Positions 1 to 7,354 of a stretch of 9,767 nucleotides of DNA are shown here, in pieces (the stretch's first letter is position 1; every line of letters starts with the position of its first letter). Position numbers and translations under genes: made by a program. The DNA comes from JAZDMK01 sp043800975 (GTDB taxonomy: Bacteria > Bacteroidota > Bacteroidia > Bacteroidales > JAHJDW01): assembly GCA_043800975.1 (NCBI GenBank), contig JAZDMK010000110.1, forward strand, positions 1 to 9,767, read 5' to 3'. The notes under the pieces are model-generated. The model was not told the DNA's origin, ran no database searches, and saw only the letters and a program-made list of their open reading frames with translations.

Positions 1-1220
1 CCTACCGTTACTTTCTGCTTAGCAGCCTGAAATCATGGCAAGAAGTAAACCAATGGGCACAAAGCGTGTTTGCCTTGAAGTCAGAGCCAAACCTCGATGC
101 AGTTTTTAAAGAGATTTTCACAGGAAAAGAAACCACTGATGACAAAATAAACAAGATCATCAATTATGTTCAGGACGAAATAAGATATATGGGCAACGAA
201 GCTGGTTTAGGCAGTATAAAACCCCGTTCGCCCGAGGAGGTGATAAAAAAACGCTATGGCGATTGTAAAGACAAATCGTTGCTATTGGTCTCATTATTAA
301 AAAAGATAGGCATTAACGAATCTTATCCTGCTTTGGTGAATACGCAAATTCAACATGAAATTGATAAACTTGGTCCCGGCACTGAGATATTCAATCATTG
401 CATCGTTACCTTCAACTATAATGGCGAAACATATTGGATCGACCCTTCCGTCCCCATGCAGGGCGGTGATTTCAAAGATATGTTTATAACTGATTACGGT
501 AAAGCTTTGGTCGTTGGTTTATCGACCGACAGCCTTCAAACCATGTCGTCCAGAAAAACGAATGCCTATTCCGATATTGTGGAAGAAATTACAGTAACCT
601 CATTCACCAAACCTGCCCAGCTAAAAACAATTTCTACCCGCTACGGCTATGATGCAGACTTGCGGCGCATACTACTGGAATACTACAGCACAAGCAATCT
701 GTTAGACGATTTGTCAAAAGAACTGAAATTATTATTTCCGGTAGTAAACAAGACCTCTGAAATGGCAGTGGTTGATAATGTCGAAAAGAATGAAATTTCA
801 ACAACATATACCTTCGAAGTTGATGGTTTTTGGCGTGATGGCGATAAAGAAAAAAATGAGGCAACTCAAGGATTGTGGATTTTCAATTACGAACCCATGC
901 TGCTGTATTATTATTTTACTAAATCTGCCTGTGAAGGACGCGAATTTGATGCGGCCCTGAATTATCCTGTCAACTTAAACTACCATGTTACTTTCAATTG
1001 TCCTAAAGAAATATTAATCATGGATAATTACTACGCCAATGATAATGAATCTTTCTTTTTTGAGCAAAAGATAGAACAATTGAGCAGCAAATCGTTTCGG
1101 ATAGATTATAAAATCAAGACAAAGGCTAACTACATCAAAGCAAAAGATTATAAAAAAATATGCGAAGAAAAGAACAAAATAGTCGACAAGCTTCCTATAG
1201 CCATTTACTTCACAAAATAA
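1..1220 (+). CDS. DUF3857/transglutaminase-like domain protein, C-terminal part (5' end outside window)
   Basis: The reading frame is open to the first base of the window, so the real start lies upstream. The GTG at 66 is internal, since in-frame codons before it already read like the end of a DUF3857 domain (a Ser-Trp-Gln-Glu-Val-Asn-Gln-Trp stretch). A transglutaminase-like core follows with all three catalytic-type residues: Cys in YGDCKDKS (codon 264-266), His in FNHCIVTF, and Asp in YWIDPSVP. The rest resembles the beta-rich C-terminal domain (DUF3858-like) seen in these proteins. Family knowledge: such proteins are usually exported and act in the envelope, but the substrate is unknown and peptidase or cross-linking activity has rarely been shown. 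The signal peptide would be in the missing part. It ends with TAA 12 bases before the next gene, suggesting co-transcription. The family assignment is firm; the function is not. Confidence 0.85.
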   Translation, partial: YRYFLLSSLKSWQEVNQWAQSVFALKSEPNLDAVFKEIFTGKETTDDKINKIINYVQDEIRYMGNEAGLGSIKPRSPEEVIKKRYGDCKDKSLLLVSLLKKIGINESYPALVNTQIQHEIDKLGPGTEIFNHCIVTFNYNGETYWIDPSVPMQGGDFKDMFITDYGKALVVGLSTDSLQTMSSRKTNAYSDIVEEITVTSFTKPAQLKTISTRYGYDADLRRILLEYYSTSNLLDDLSKELKLLFPVVNKTSEMAVVDNVEKNEISTTYTFEVDGFWRDGDKEKNEATQGLWIFNYEPMLLYYYFTKSACEGREFDAALNYPVNLNYHVTFNCPKEILIMDNYYANDNESFFFEQKIEQLSSKSFRIDYKIKTKANYIKAKDYKKICEEKNKIVDKLPIAIYFTK

Positions 1221-1232
1221 AAGAATTGATCA

Positions 1233-2150
1233 ATGAATAAAATATTGTTTTCTATACTTCTGCTCATCACAATGGCACCTGCGGTTTTGGCCCAGGATAC
1301 CATCAGGATATATTACGACAGCAAATGGAAAGAAATATCAAATAAAGATGATGCTGTTTTTTATCGAAAAGCATGGGCTGTTGGAAATAATAACTGGATA
1401 GCCAACGATTATTATATCAACAATAAGATTCAAATGACTGGCACCTTCAAATCGAAGAAAATGGAAGTAAAACACGGCCATTTTACTTATTTTTATGAAA
1501 ATGAAAAGAAAACATCAGAAGGGAATTATTTTGAAGACAAATTTGTCGGGTTATGGACCGCCTGGTTTGAAAATGGACAAAAGAAATGGGAAGGCGAATA
1601 CAAAGACAATGTACCCGACGGAAACTGGAAATACTGGTATGAGACCGGTGAAATAAAATCTGAAGGAAAATACCTGAACAATGATAAATCGGGAGTCTGG
1701 AATCACTGGCATACCAATGGGAAGCTGGAATGCGTTGAGACCTTCACAAAAGACGGAAATTCAACTTTTCAGTCTTATTACGAGACCGGTGAAAAAAAAT
1801 CAGAAGGAAAATACCTGAACAATAATAAATCGGGAGTTTGGAATCACTGGTACACCAATGGGAAGCTGGAGTGCGTGGAAACCTTCGCAGAAGGCGGAAA
1901 TTCAACTTTTCAATCCTATTTCGAGAACGGAGCAAAGAAATGTCAGGGAATTATAGAGAATTATCTGCCTGACGGCCTTTGGAGCTATTGGAACAGCGAC
2001 GGAAGAATTTTCTTAAAGGGTAAATTCGAACGCGGCTTAAAAACCGGCGAATGGACAAGATACTTTCCGAACGGAGAAGAAATGAAGTTACAATTCAAAT
2101 TCGGGGTTGTTGAAGGCAAAGAGTTTGGGGGTGTTGAACTAAGCGAATAA
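1233..2150 (+). CDS. Secreted YwqK/MORN-like repeat protein
   Basis: This 305-residue protein starts at an ATG 12 bases after the preceding stop. A Sec signal peptide covers residues 1-20, with probable cleavage between Ala20 and Gln21 (AVLA/QDT). A short N-terminal region (about 21-80, YYDSKWKEI and onwards) resembles the start of Bacteroidota proteins annotated as YwqK-family antitoxin or TonB-associated repeat proteins. Residues about 82-290 hold serial repeats of about 23 residues with the pattern G-x-W-x-x-W/Y-x-x-N/T-G-x-x-K-x-E-G-x-Y, a MORN-like beta-hairpin repeat. Two repeat pairs (137-183 and 184-230) are near-identical copies. There is no C-terminal TonB domain, catalytic motif or sorting domain. 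The antitoxin label attached to this family is weak, and I see no toxin gene. The likely role is a periplasmic or surface protein with a binding or scaffold function, which is inference. Confidence 0.8.
   Translation: MNKILFSILLLITMAPAVLAQDTIRIYYDSKWKEISNKDDAVFYRKAWAVGNNNWIANDYYINNKIQMTGTFKSKKMEVKHGHFTYFYENEKKTSEGNYFEDKFVGLWTAWFENGQKKWEGEYKDNVPDGNWKYWYETGEIKSEGKYLNNDKSGVWNHWHTNGKLECVETFTKDGNSTFQSYYETGEKKSEGKYLNNNKSGVWNHWYTNGKLECVETFAEGGNSTFQSYFENGAKKCQGIIENYLPDGLWSYWNSDGRIFLKGKFERGLKTGEWTRYFPNGEEMKLQFKFGVVEGKEFGGVELSE
1641..1922 (+). repeat. Tandem duplication, 2 x 141 bp, inside the YwqK/MORN-like gene
   Basis: Unit 1 is 1641-1781 and unit 2 is 1782-1922. Both begin GAGACCGGTGAAA, and a diverged third start (GAGAACGGA) follows at 1923. 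Counting by hand gives 126 of 141 identical bases (about 89%) and 40 of 47 identical residues. Of the 15 differences, 8 change the amino acid and 7 are silent. The unit is an exact multiple of three and equals two 23-24 residue repeats, so frame and fold are kept. Confidence 0.9.
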
Positions 2151-2256
2151 GCGGGTAAATTTTTGATAAATTTTATTGCCTTGTGATTTTTTAAAAGGTA
2201 AAAGGTTTATTAATTTTAAAACAAATTTTATCATTCCAATAAAAGAGTTAGTTGCA

Positions 2257-2877
2257 ATGCTAAAACGACAGACAATGAGACGACATATAATCTTCTTTGT
2301 ACTTTTTACTCTGGGACTTTTTTCCTGCTCAACATATAGAGAAAAGAGTAAAGACACTGCAGATGTGCCTTTCAGTGAATTTCTGAAAAAATTTAAACTG
2401 TTGCAATTGCCTTTGACTTTCCGACAAAATCAAACCATCGAAAAAGGTTTACCAGAATATAATGAGAATAGTATAGACACATTATTTGTAAAAAATTATG
2501 GCAAGCAATCAGTATACTATGGAATGCTTCCAGACACAAGTAATTATTTTGGTCTAATTTTCATTCTCGCTGGTGTGCAAAATTCACCTCCCGTTTTGAA
2601 AACATATGACAAATCGGGAAAACAAATAAGCGAAGCATTCTTACATTGTGGAAATTGTATTGCGGGACTTGACATTGAGTGGTGTTCTTCAACCGGCATC
2701 ATCAAAAATGACTTGACGATTTATAGTGTTGACACGATAAAAACAATTAAACACGACAACTCGCTGAAAGCGATTAACGGCACAGAAGAATATTACATGA
2801 TATACAGAAATTGTAAAATAAACCCTAACGGAAAAACTACAGTGCCTGCTGAGCAGAAAAAAAGTTTAAATCACTGA
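2257..2877 (+). CDS. Uncharacterised small lipoprotein
   Basis: I do not recognise the family. The frame is open from a TTG at 2176, but the sequence before 2257 does not look like a signal peptide. ATG 2257 or ATG 2275 is the better start, because either puts a positively charged, hydrophobic lipoprotein signal (MRRHIIFFVLFTLGLFSC) right at the N-terminus. The lipobox is L-F-S-C, with the lipid-accepting Cys at residue 24 from 2257 or 18 from 2275. The mature part of about 183 residues has no membrane segment, contains a CGNC motif (in HCGNCIAG) plus two further Cys, and shows no catalytic motif I can name. It lies 106 bases after the repeat gene, and base composition looks clearly more AT-rich than in the genes on the other strand. 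Its role is unknown; envelope location is inferred from the lipobox. Confidence 0.65.
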   Translation: MLKRQTMRRHIIFFVLFTLGLFSCSTYREKSKDTADVPFSEFLKKFKLLQLPLTFRQNQTIEKGLPEYNENSIDTLFVKNYGKQSVYYGMLPDTSNYFGLIFILAGVQNSPPVLKTYDKSGKQISEAFLHCGNCIAGLDIEWCSSTGIIKNDLTIYSVDTIKTIKHDNSLKAINGTEEYYMIYRNCKINPNGKTTVPAEQKKSLNH

Positions 2878-3005
2878 ACTAACTGACTGCTGAATTTATA
2901 AGATATCCACTGTACTGAGAAAAGGGTAAAGTTTTTTTTAATTGAAACATTATCTCATTTGCTCAAGACACTGAGACCCGCACATTAGGAGCGCTAGTCC
3001 CAAGC
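2878..3005. other. Spacer between convergent genes, no clear element
   Basis: This stretch separates the + strand lipoprotein gene from the - strand peptidase gene. It has a T run near 2931-2939 but no stable stem directly before it. The only inverted repeat noticed (CTCA-AGACAC-TGAG, about 2963-2976) has a four-base stem. A bidirectional terminator would be expected here, but the sequence does not show one clearly. Confidence 0.5.
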
Positions 3006-5576
3006 CTACCTGCTCACAACAAACCGCGCTACTGCCTTCTTGCTTCCCTGTGTTATCACACAAAAATACATGCCGGGCGATAATGTTTTTGTATCAACGT
3101 AAGCAGAGTTCTTTCCAGCGGCTGCATTGGTAACCACAAAAGATTTTTCGTTCTGTCCGATCAGATTCAGAATATCCACCGTCAGATTTCCGTTTTCTGT
3201 TACCGAATAAATCAGTTCAAACCCATCGGCAGAAGGATTTGGGAACAGCAAATGAATGCCGGGTTGGTTGTCTGCAAGGTTGTAATGATCATCCACCGCT
3301 GCTACTTCATCATAGTGATTGATCAAAAGCGTATCGATAAAATTCTTCGCACCGCTGTAGCCCATATAATACAAAGGGAAGCTCAGGGTTGTAATTTCGA
3401 AAGGAGAATTTTTCTGAATTCCGACAGGCTCGCCATTCAATATTGCCTGTGCCGATCCTGACGCATACAATGAATGATATTCATAAATGGTATCAACGCC
3501 GGCAGCAGGGATAATCGCTTCCACATTGGAGAAATGATGCATGTTGGTTGCCGGTGTTTTCAAAGTATCAACGAAAAGTGTATCGAAGGAAGCATCAACA
3601 GGAAGTGCACTCCAGAACTGATTGTTGGAAGGATTTTTTACAGATTCAATTCCGCACACATCAAAAATAAACTGGGTCGGATAAAAAGAAACCGGATAGG
3701 TAACATTGTGCATGATGCTCTTTGAAAGCTTTTCCATGGTGAACAAAACATGCCCGCCCTTTGAAAGATAATCACGAATCAGGTTTTCTTTTGAAAACAC
3801 AACATTCGACATAAGCGCAAGATTGCTGTGCCAGATGATGGTTGAGTAAGTTGCGAAATCAGCAAGGTCCATATTGAGACTGGCCGATGCATCCATATTG
3901 GTATGGGAATAATTATTCAATAAAAGGTCGTAGTATGCATTCACCTGAACATCGGTTGGACTTCCCACACCTCCATGCGAATCGTTCACAACCAAAATTC
4001 CCTGATCGAAAGAAAGAACCCGTGCACGAATCTGAGTTGTAAGAGGACTTTCATTTAAAACACTATCAATGGCACTGATTTCATAATAATAATAAGTGTG
4101 AATCACTGCAGTAGGATCAATCCATGCCGTATCGGGAACAGGCGTGGTGTTTACCTTTACAAAGCCGGTTCCTGAAGTTGAGCTGCGATATACATTATAT
4201 CCCAGCAAATCGTTTTCATGATTTTTGTTCCATCCGATTTTCAATTGCTGAAACACGGAAGCATCTTTTAAACCGGAAGGAGTAAGCGGAATTGTCAAAG
4301 GTGTTGCCGACAATTCTACCAAAGGGCTCAGGTTTGTATCTGCATCAACAACAGCTAAACCCACAAAATATTCAACGCCCTGGGTTAGCCCGGTCAGAAG
4401 CATTGTTGTATCGGTTGTATTATATTCATTTGCGTAGCTTCCGGAAGTTGTTCCAACAAATAATCTATACCCTGCAACATCCGGCGTTAACGATGTATTC
4501 CATTTTGCAAGGAGCGCTGTTCCTGTGCCAGCATCCTGCAAAGTATAATTTTTAATTAAGGAAGGCGAACGGTCGGCATTGAGCAAAGTCGCTGCTGCCA
4601 GACGAATGATCTCGGCACAATAATTTACATCACAGTTTGCGAGCACATCATTCACAGAATGATAAACGGGACTGAATTCGTTTTCTTCAAAATACAAAAC
4701 GGGATATCCAGCGGCCCAAAAGGGATAGCTGTCGGAACCCGAACTGTTGTTCCATTCATCAACGGGGTTTAATGCAGTAAAATCAAGTGCCAGCGAATGT
4801 GCCATGGCAACCGCCCAGTCGCAGCCATCATAATTATTCAATGTTACATTCCATGCAGAGGGCACAGCTGTGTTGTTGCTGATCATATCGGTATTGATCA
4901 TTAACTGTATATCGGCAGAGGCTCCCAGCGATTTGAAGGCATAGTCGAAACTGCCATACAAACCCAACTCTTCCGCATCAAATGAAATTATTTTAATTGT
5001 TTTTTCGGGAACGTATTCCTTGTGCATAATGGCACGTGCAATTTCAAAGTTGCATGCCTGCGAGGATGCATTATCATCAGCGCCTGGTGCAAGTACCATT
5101 GGGTTTCCACTGGAGTATGAATCGTAATGCCCGCCTACAACGATGATTTCATTGGGGTTTCCTGAACCCAGAATGGTCGCAATCACATTATGTCTCCAGA
5201 CTGTATCGGTTGATCCCCAAACATCCACTTTGAACGAATCAACCACAACGTCGATAATACCAAGCGAAAGGTACTTTTGAATAATCCAGTCGCGCACTGA
5301 ATTATGATTCGCTGCAAAACAAAAGCGTGTGCCCATATCCTGCAAACTCTGAATAATTGATGACACACTATCGGGATTGATTTCTGCAAGAAATGCAGTA
5401 ATCATCGTATCCAGCGTGTAGCTTTTATCCTGTTTATAAATTTGTTTTCCCTGAACAGCTGTATGCTTTTTCAGATTCGAAGGGAATTTCTGTAGTTGTG
5501 CAGGATCAAAATTTTCCTGTGCACGAATGGAAACTGCTGCTATCAGCAACAAGAACAATAAAGTAATTTTTCGCAT
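3006..5576 (-). CDS. Secreted M28-family zinc peptidase with FN3 repeats and T9SS sorting domain
   Basis: The chosen start is ATG at 5576. A longer frame begins with TTG at 5624 but places 16 unlikely residues before the signal peptide. This gives 856 residues. Residues 1-19 are a Sec signal peptide (cleavage after IRA). About 130-335 is an M28 co-catalytic zinc peptidase domain with every expected ligand: His150 (GGHYDS), Asp167 (PGADDNAS), Glu202 base and Glu203 ligand (FDAEELGLYGS), Asp230 (NTDMI) and His306 (YHSVND). Two fibronectin type III-like domains follow (about 337-428 and 429-519). About 523-752 resembles a class I amidotransferase-like fold without a recognisable catalytic triad. 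The C-terminal 80 residues (FPNPSADGFEL to ARFVVSR) are a T9SS type A sorting domain. The protein should cross the inner membrane by Sec and the outer membrane by T9SS, then be anchored or released as an aminopeptidase. Specificity cannot be read. It lies 52 bases after the WbqC-family gene. Confidence 0.9.
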   Translation of the reverse strand: MRKITLLFLLLIAAVSIRAQENFDPAQLQKFPSNLKKHTAVQGKQIYKQDKSYTLDTMITAFLAEINPDSVSSIIQSLQDMGTRFCFAANHNSVRDWIIQKYLSLGIIDVVVDSFKVDVWGSTDTVWRHNVIATILGSGNPNEIIVVGGHYDSYSSGNPMVLAPGADDNASSQACNFEIARAIMHKEYVPEKTIKIISFDAEELGLYGSFDYAFKSLGASADIQLMINTDMISNNTAVPSAWNVTLNNYDGCDWAVAMAHSLALDFTALNPVDEWNNSSGSDSYPFWAAGYPVLYFEENEFSPVYHSVNDVLANCDVNYCAEIIRLAAATLLNADRSPSLIKNYTLQDAGTGTALLAKWNTSLTPDVAGYRLFVGTTSGSYANEYNTTDTTMLLTGLTQGVEYFVGLAVVDADTNLSPLVELSATPLTIPLTPSGLKDASVFQQLKIGWNKNHENDLLGYNVYRSSTSGTGFVKVNTTPVPDTAWIDPTAVIHTYYYYEISAIDSVLNESPLTTQIRARVLSFDQGILVVNDSHGGVGSPTDVQVNAYYDLLLNNYSHTNMDASASLNMDLADFATYSTIIWHSNLALMSNVVFSKENLIRDYLSKGGHVLFTMEKLSKSIMHNVTYPVSFYPTQFIFDVCGIESVKNPSNNQFWSALPVDASFDTLFVDTLKTPATNMHHFSNVEAIIPAAGVDTIYEYHSLYASGSAQAILNGEPVGIQKNSPFEITTLSFPLYYMGYSGAKNFIDTLLINHYDEVAAVDDHYNLADNQPGIHLLFPNPSADGFELIYSVTENGNLTVDILNLIGQNEKSFVVTNAAAGKNSAYVDTKTLSPGMYFCVITQGSKKAVARFVVSR

Positions 5577-5628
5577 AAGATCAGTTTTAAAATTTTTCAC
5601 AAAGTAAGTATTATTTACAATCAACTCT

Positions 5629-6249
5629 TTATCTTTTCAACAAACAGGCATAAGCGTCGGGTCCTGTATTAAACAATAAATCTAAAACACTCACATTCGG
5701 AACAAAGCCATTCTTCTCTTCAAACACCTGCCGGTATTTTACTTCCGGATATAAACTAATGTAATCTGCAGGATTCTTTTTATCAAATGCATTTCTGAAA
5801 TCGTAATTAGCGCCATCACTTTGAAAATATTCTGTTGTTTCATCGAACTCGGTTTTCAGTCGCAGCATTTTCTTAAACAACAATAACAAAGCGAAGTTGA
5901 GCTCAGCCAGAAAAGTAAATTCCTGATTCAACACATCTGAAAAATCATCCGAATAAAACTGAAAAAAAGGAGATTTGCTGTAGGCTGACTGTAAGGTTTT
6001 GAGATGATGCTTTTGCCATGCGGAAGACTGATCAATCAGAATATCGCAGGTGCGCGAATTATTTTTTCTTTCTTTCAGCGGGACAGTGAGAATTTGCATT
6101 CCTCCGGAAGCACAGATAACACAACGGTTTCGAATGGTTTGTTTGGGAAATGTTTCCTGCGTTTCAAGCAATGCTTTCTCTTCACCGGCAGCGAGCTGCA
6201 TCCAGGGAATGGGCGGACAATACGAAAGCGGAAGGATCAGCGGCTGCAT
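5629..6249 (-). CDS. WbqC family protein
   Basis: This 206-residue protein has the typical length and motif order of the WbqC-like family: an N-terminal LPLSYCPPIPWMQ, then QETFPKQTIRNRCVI (31-45), the strand MQILTVPLKE, Trp78 and His81 before LQSAYSKSPFF (86-96), and a C-terminal NVSVLDLLFNTGPDA (185-199). There is no signal peptide or membrane helix, so it should be cytoplasmic. The family was named from O-antigen gene clusters and has been guessed to act in sugar or polysaccharide modification; its reaction is not established. Its ATG shares one base with the stop codon of the upstream signal peptidase paralogue (TGATG), which implies translational coupling. A WbqC-family gene beside lepB is common in Bacteroidota. 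The family call is strong, the function unknown. Confidence 0.85.
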   Translation of the reverse strand: MQPLILPLSYCPPIPWMQLAAGEEKALLETQETFPKQTIRNRCVICASGGMQILTVPLKERKNNSRTCDILIDQSSAWQKHHLKTLQSAYSKSPFFQFYSDDFSDVLNQEFTFLAELNFALLLLFKKMLRLKTEFDETTEYFQSDGANYDFRNAFDKKNPADYISLYPEVKYRQVFEEKNGFVPNVSVLDLLFNTGPDAYACLLKR

Positions 6250-7289
6250 CAGGGTGTAGATTTTAAAATTCTATTCCAGCGGAATCTGTTCAGAAAGGAT
6301 GATTCACTTTTTTCCATCGAAAACAAAATGCCATTTACTTTCCCGCAAATATGACTTTCGGGAACCGGGCCCCAGTATCTTGAATCAGCAGAATTACTGC
6401 GGTTGTCGCCGATCACAAAAAAATAATCCATCGTAAATTTAATTTCGGTAGTTCGTTTTCCATTCACAATAAAACAATCCTTTTCAAACTGAACTTTTTT
6501 ATTCTCATACTTTGCAATCAGACCCGCGTATAACAAAAAGTTTTTTTCGTTTGCTTTCACAATCATCCCGCGATACGGAACTGTGAACGGACCAAACCAG
6601 TCGCGGTTCCATTTTATTTCTGCATTATTAGGAAAAACAGATTCATCAGGCATTCCGGGCAAGAGCATTTCTGGAGATACATCGAGGACACCATTTGTTT
6701 TGCGAAATTTCTCAACCTCCGCACTGTTTAAGGAAAACATATAATATCCCGGTTGCGCCAGCGGGCCACCGTCTTCCAGCTTCATTTCTTCAATGCTCAA
6801 ATGCACGGCTGGCGAGGCATCGGTTTGAATAATATAATTTCTTCTGCAGGAAACCGGATCTGAAAAACGTTTGTTGTTTATATAAATCATCCCGGCTTCG
6901 ATGCGCAGCACATCGCCGGGAAGCCCGACACAGCGTTTTACAAAAACTGGTTTATTCAGTATTTCATTTTCGCGCGATGCGGGATAATTAAATGCAATGA
7001 TTTCATTTCTTTCCAGACGTTGAAATCCGAACAACCTGACAACACCCGATTTCAGAGAGTTCTGGCTGCCTTCAAAAATTTCAGCAATGGGAATCGTGTA
7101 CCAGTCGGCCTGATCGCGAAAGCCAAAGGAATAATTACTGATAAAAACGGCATCTCCCGGAATTATACAATCCTCCATGGACGCAGTATTAGCATCAGAA
7201 ACGGTATAGCAGGAACGGAATGAAGAGACGAGGATTATTGCAATTGCAAAAGCCCTGATCCATTCCGATGATTTTTTTCCGGGAAACAT
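6249..7289 (-). CDS. Signal peptidase I paralogue, short form (S26 family)
   Basis: This 346-residue protein starts at ATG 7289. One N-terminal membrane segment (about 10-30) leads straight into the S26 catalytic domain: box B with nucleophile Ser37 (NTASMEDCIIPGD), box C RNEIIAFNYP (94-103), box D with general-base Lys118 (VKRCVGLPGD), and box E GDNRSNSADSR (294-304). The Ser-Lys dyad is intact, so activity is expected: cleaving signal peptides on the outer face of the inner membrane. Between boxes D and E lies a long insertion that shares KWNRDxFGPF with the neighbouring lepB, pointing to a common duplicated origin. Unlike lepB it lacks the multi-pass N-terminal extension, and box B departs from the usual P-T/S-S-S-M-E-x-x-L form, with Asn-Thr-Ala-Ser and a Cys after Met-Glu-Asp. 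It may have a specialised substrate set. It overlaps the WbqC-family gene by one base. Confidence 0.9.
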   Translation of the reverse strand: MFPGKKSSEWIRAFAIAIILVSSFRSCYTVSDANTASMEDCIIPGDAVFISNYSFGFRDQADWYTIPIAEIFEGSQNSLKSGVVRLFGFQRLERNEIIAFNYPASRENEILNKPVFVKRCVGLPGDVLRIEAGMIYINNKRFSDPVSCRRNYIIQTDASPAVHLSIEEMKLEDGGPLAQPGYYMFSLNSAEVEKFRKTNGVLDVSPEMLLPGMPDESVFPNNAEIKWNRDWFGPFTVPYRGMIVKANEKNFLLYAGLIAKYENKKVQFEKDCFIVNGKRTTEIKFTMDYFFVIGDNRSNSADSRYWGPVPESHICGKVNGILFSMEKSESSFLNRFRWNRILKSTP

Positions 7290-7295
7290 TCTTAT

Positions 7296-7326
7296 AAAAA
7301 AACCAAAGATAAGGCTTTCGCCTATC
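7296..7326 (-). terminator. Probable rho-independent terminator after the response regulator
   Basis: Read on the - strand, GATAGGC-GAAA-GCC(T)TATC forms a seven-pair stem with one bulged base and a GNRA-type GAAA loop (7308-7326). It is followed at once by TTTGGTTTTTTT (7296-7307). It begins 28 bases after the response-regulator stop and ends 7 bases before the start codon of the signal peptidase paralogue. It could act as a full terminator or as an attenuator; the short stem and the GG interrupting the T tract make its strength uncertain. Confidence 0.5.
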
Positions 7327-7354
7327 AGGAATGATGCACTAATAAAACAAGAGA

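Noticed and set aside
1233..2150. Toxin-antitoxin system based on the YwqK antitoxin label
   Set aside because: No toxin-like gene is adjacent, the protein has a Sec signal peptide, and the label is commonly given to any protein with these repeats.
2176..2256. Extended N-terminus of the lipoprotein gene from a TTG codon
   Set aside because: It would place 27 residues with no signal character before a clear lipoprotein signal; the later ATGs at 2257 or 2275 explain the lipobox better.
2963..2976. CTCA-AGACAC-TGAG inverted repeat between the convergent genes
   Set aside because: A four-base stem without a following T tract is expected by chance.
5601..5612. TTACTTTG upstream of the M28 peptidase as a promoter
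   Set aside because: One mismatch in the -7 box and a -35-side TTG only about 14 bases away do not fit known Bacteroidota spacing.
5577..5624. Longer start (TTG 5624) for the M28 peptidase
   Set aside because: It puts 16 residues in front of a standard signal peptide that begins with ATG 5576.
7304..7311. TATCTTTG as a promoter -7 box for the short signal peptidase gene
   Set aside because: The match to TAnnTTTG is exact, but no TTG or TTTG lies 17-23 bases upstream, and the site is inside a hairpin better read as a terminator; not listed as a separate feature.
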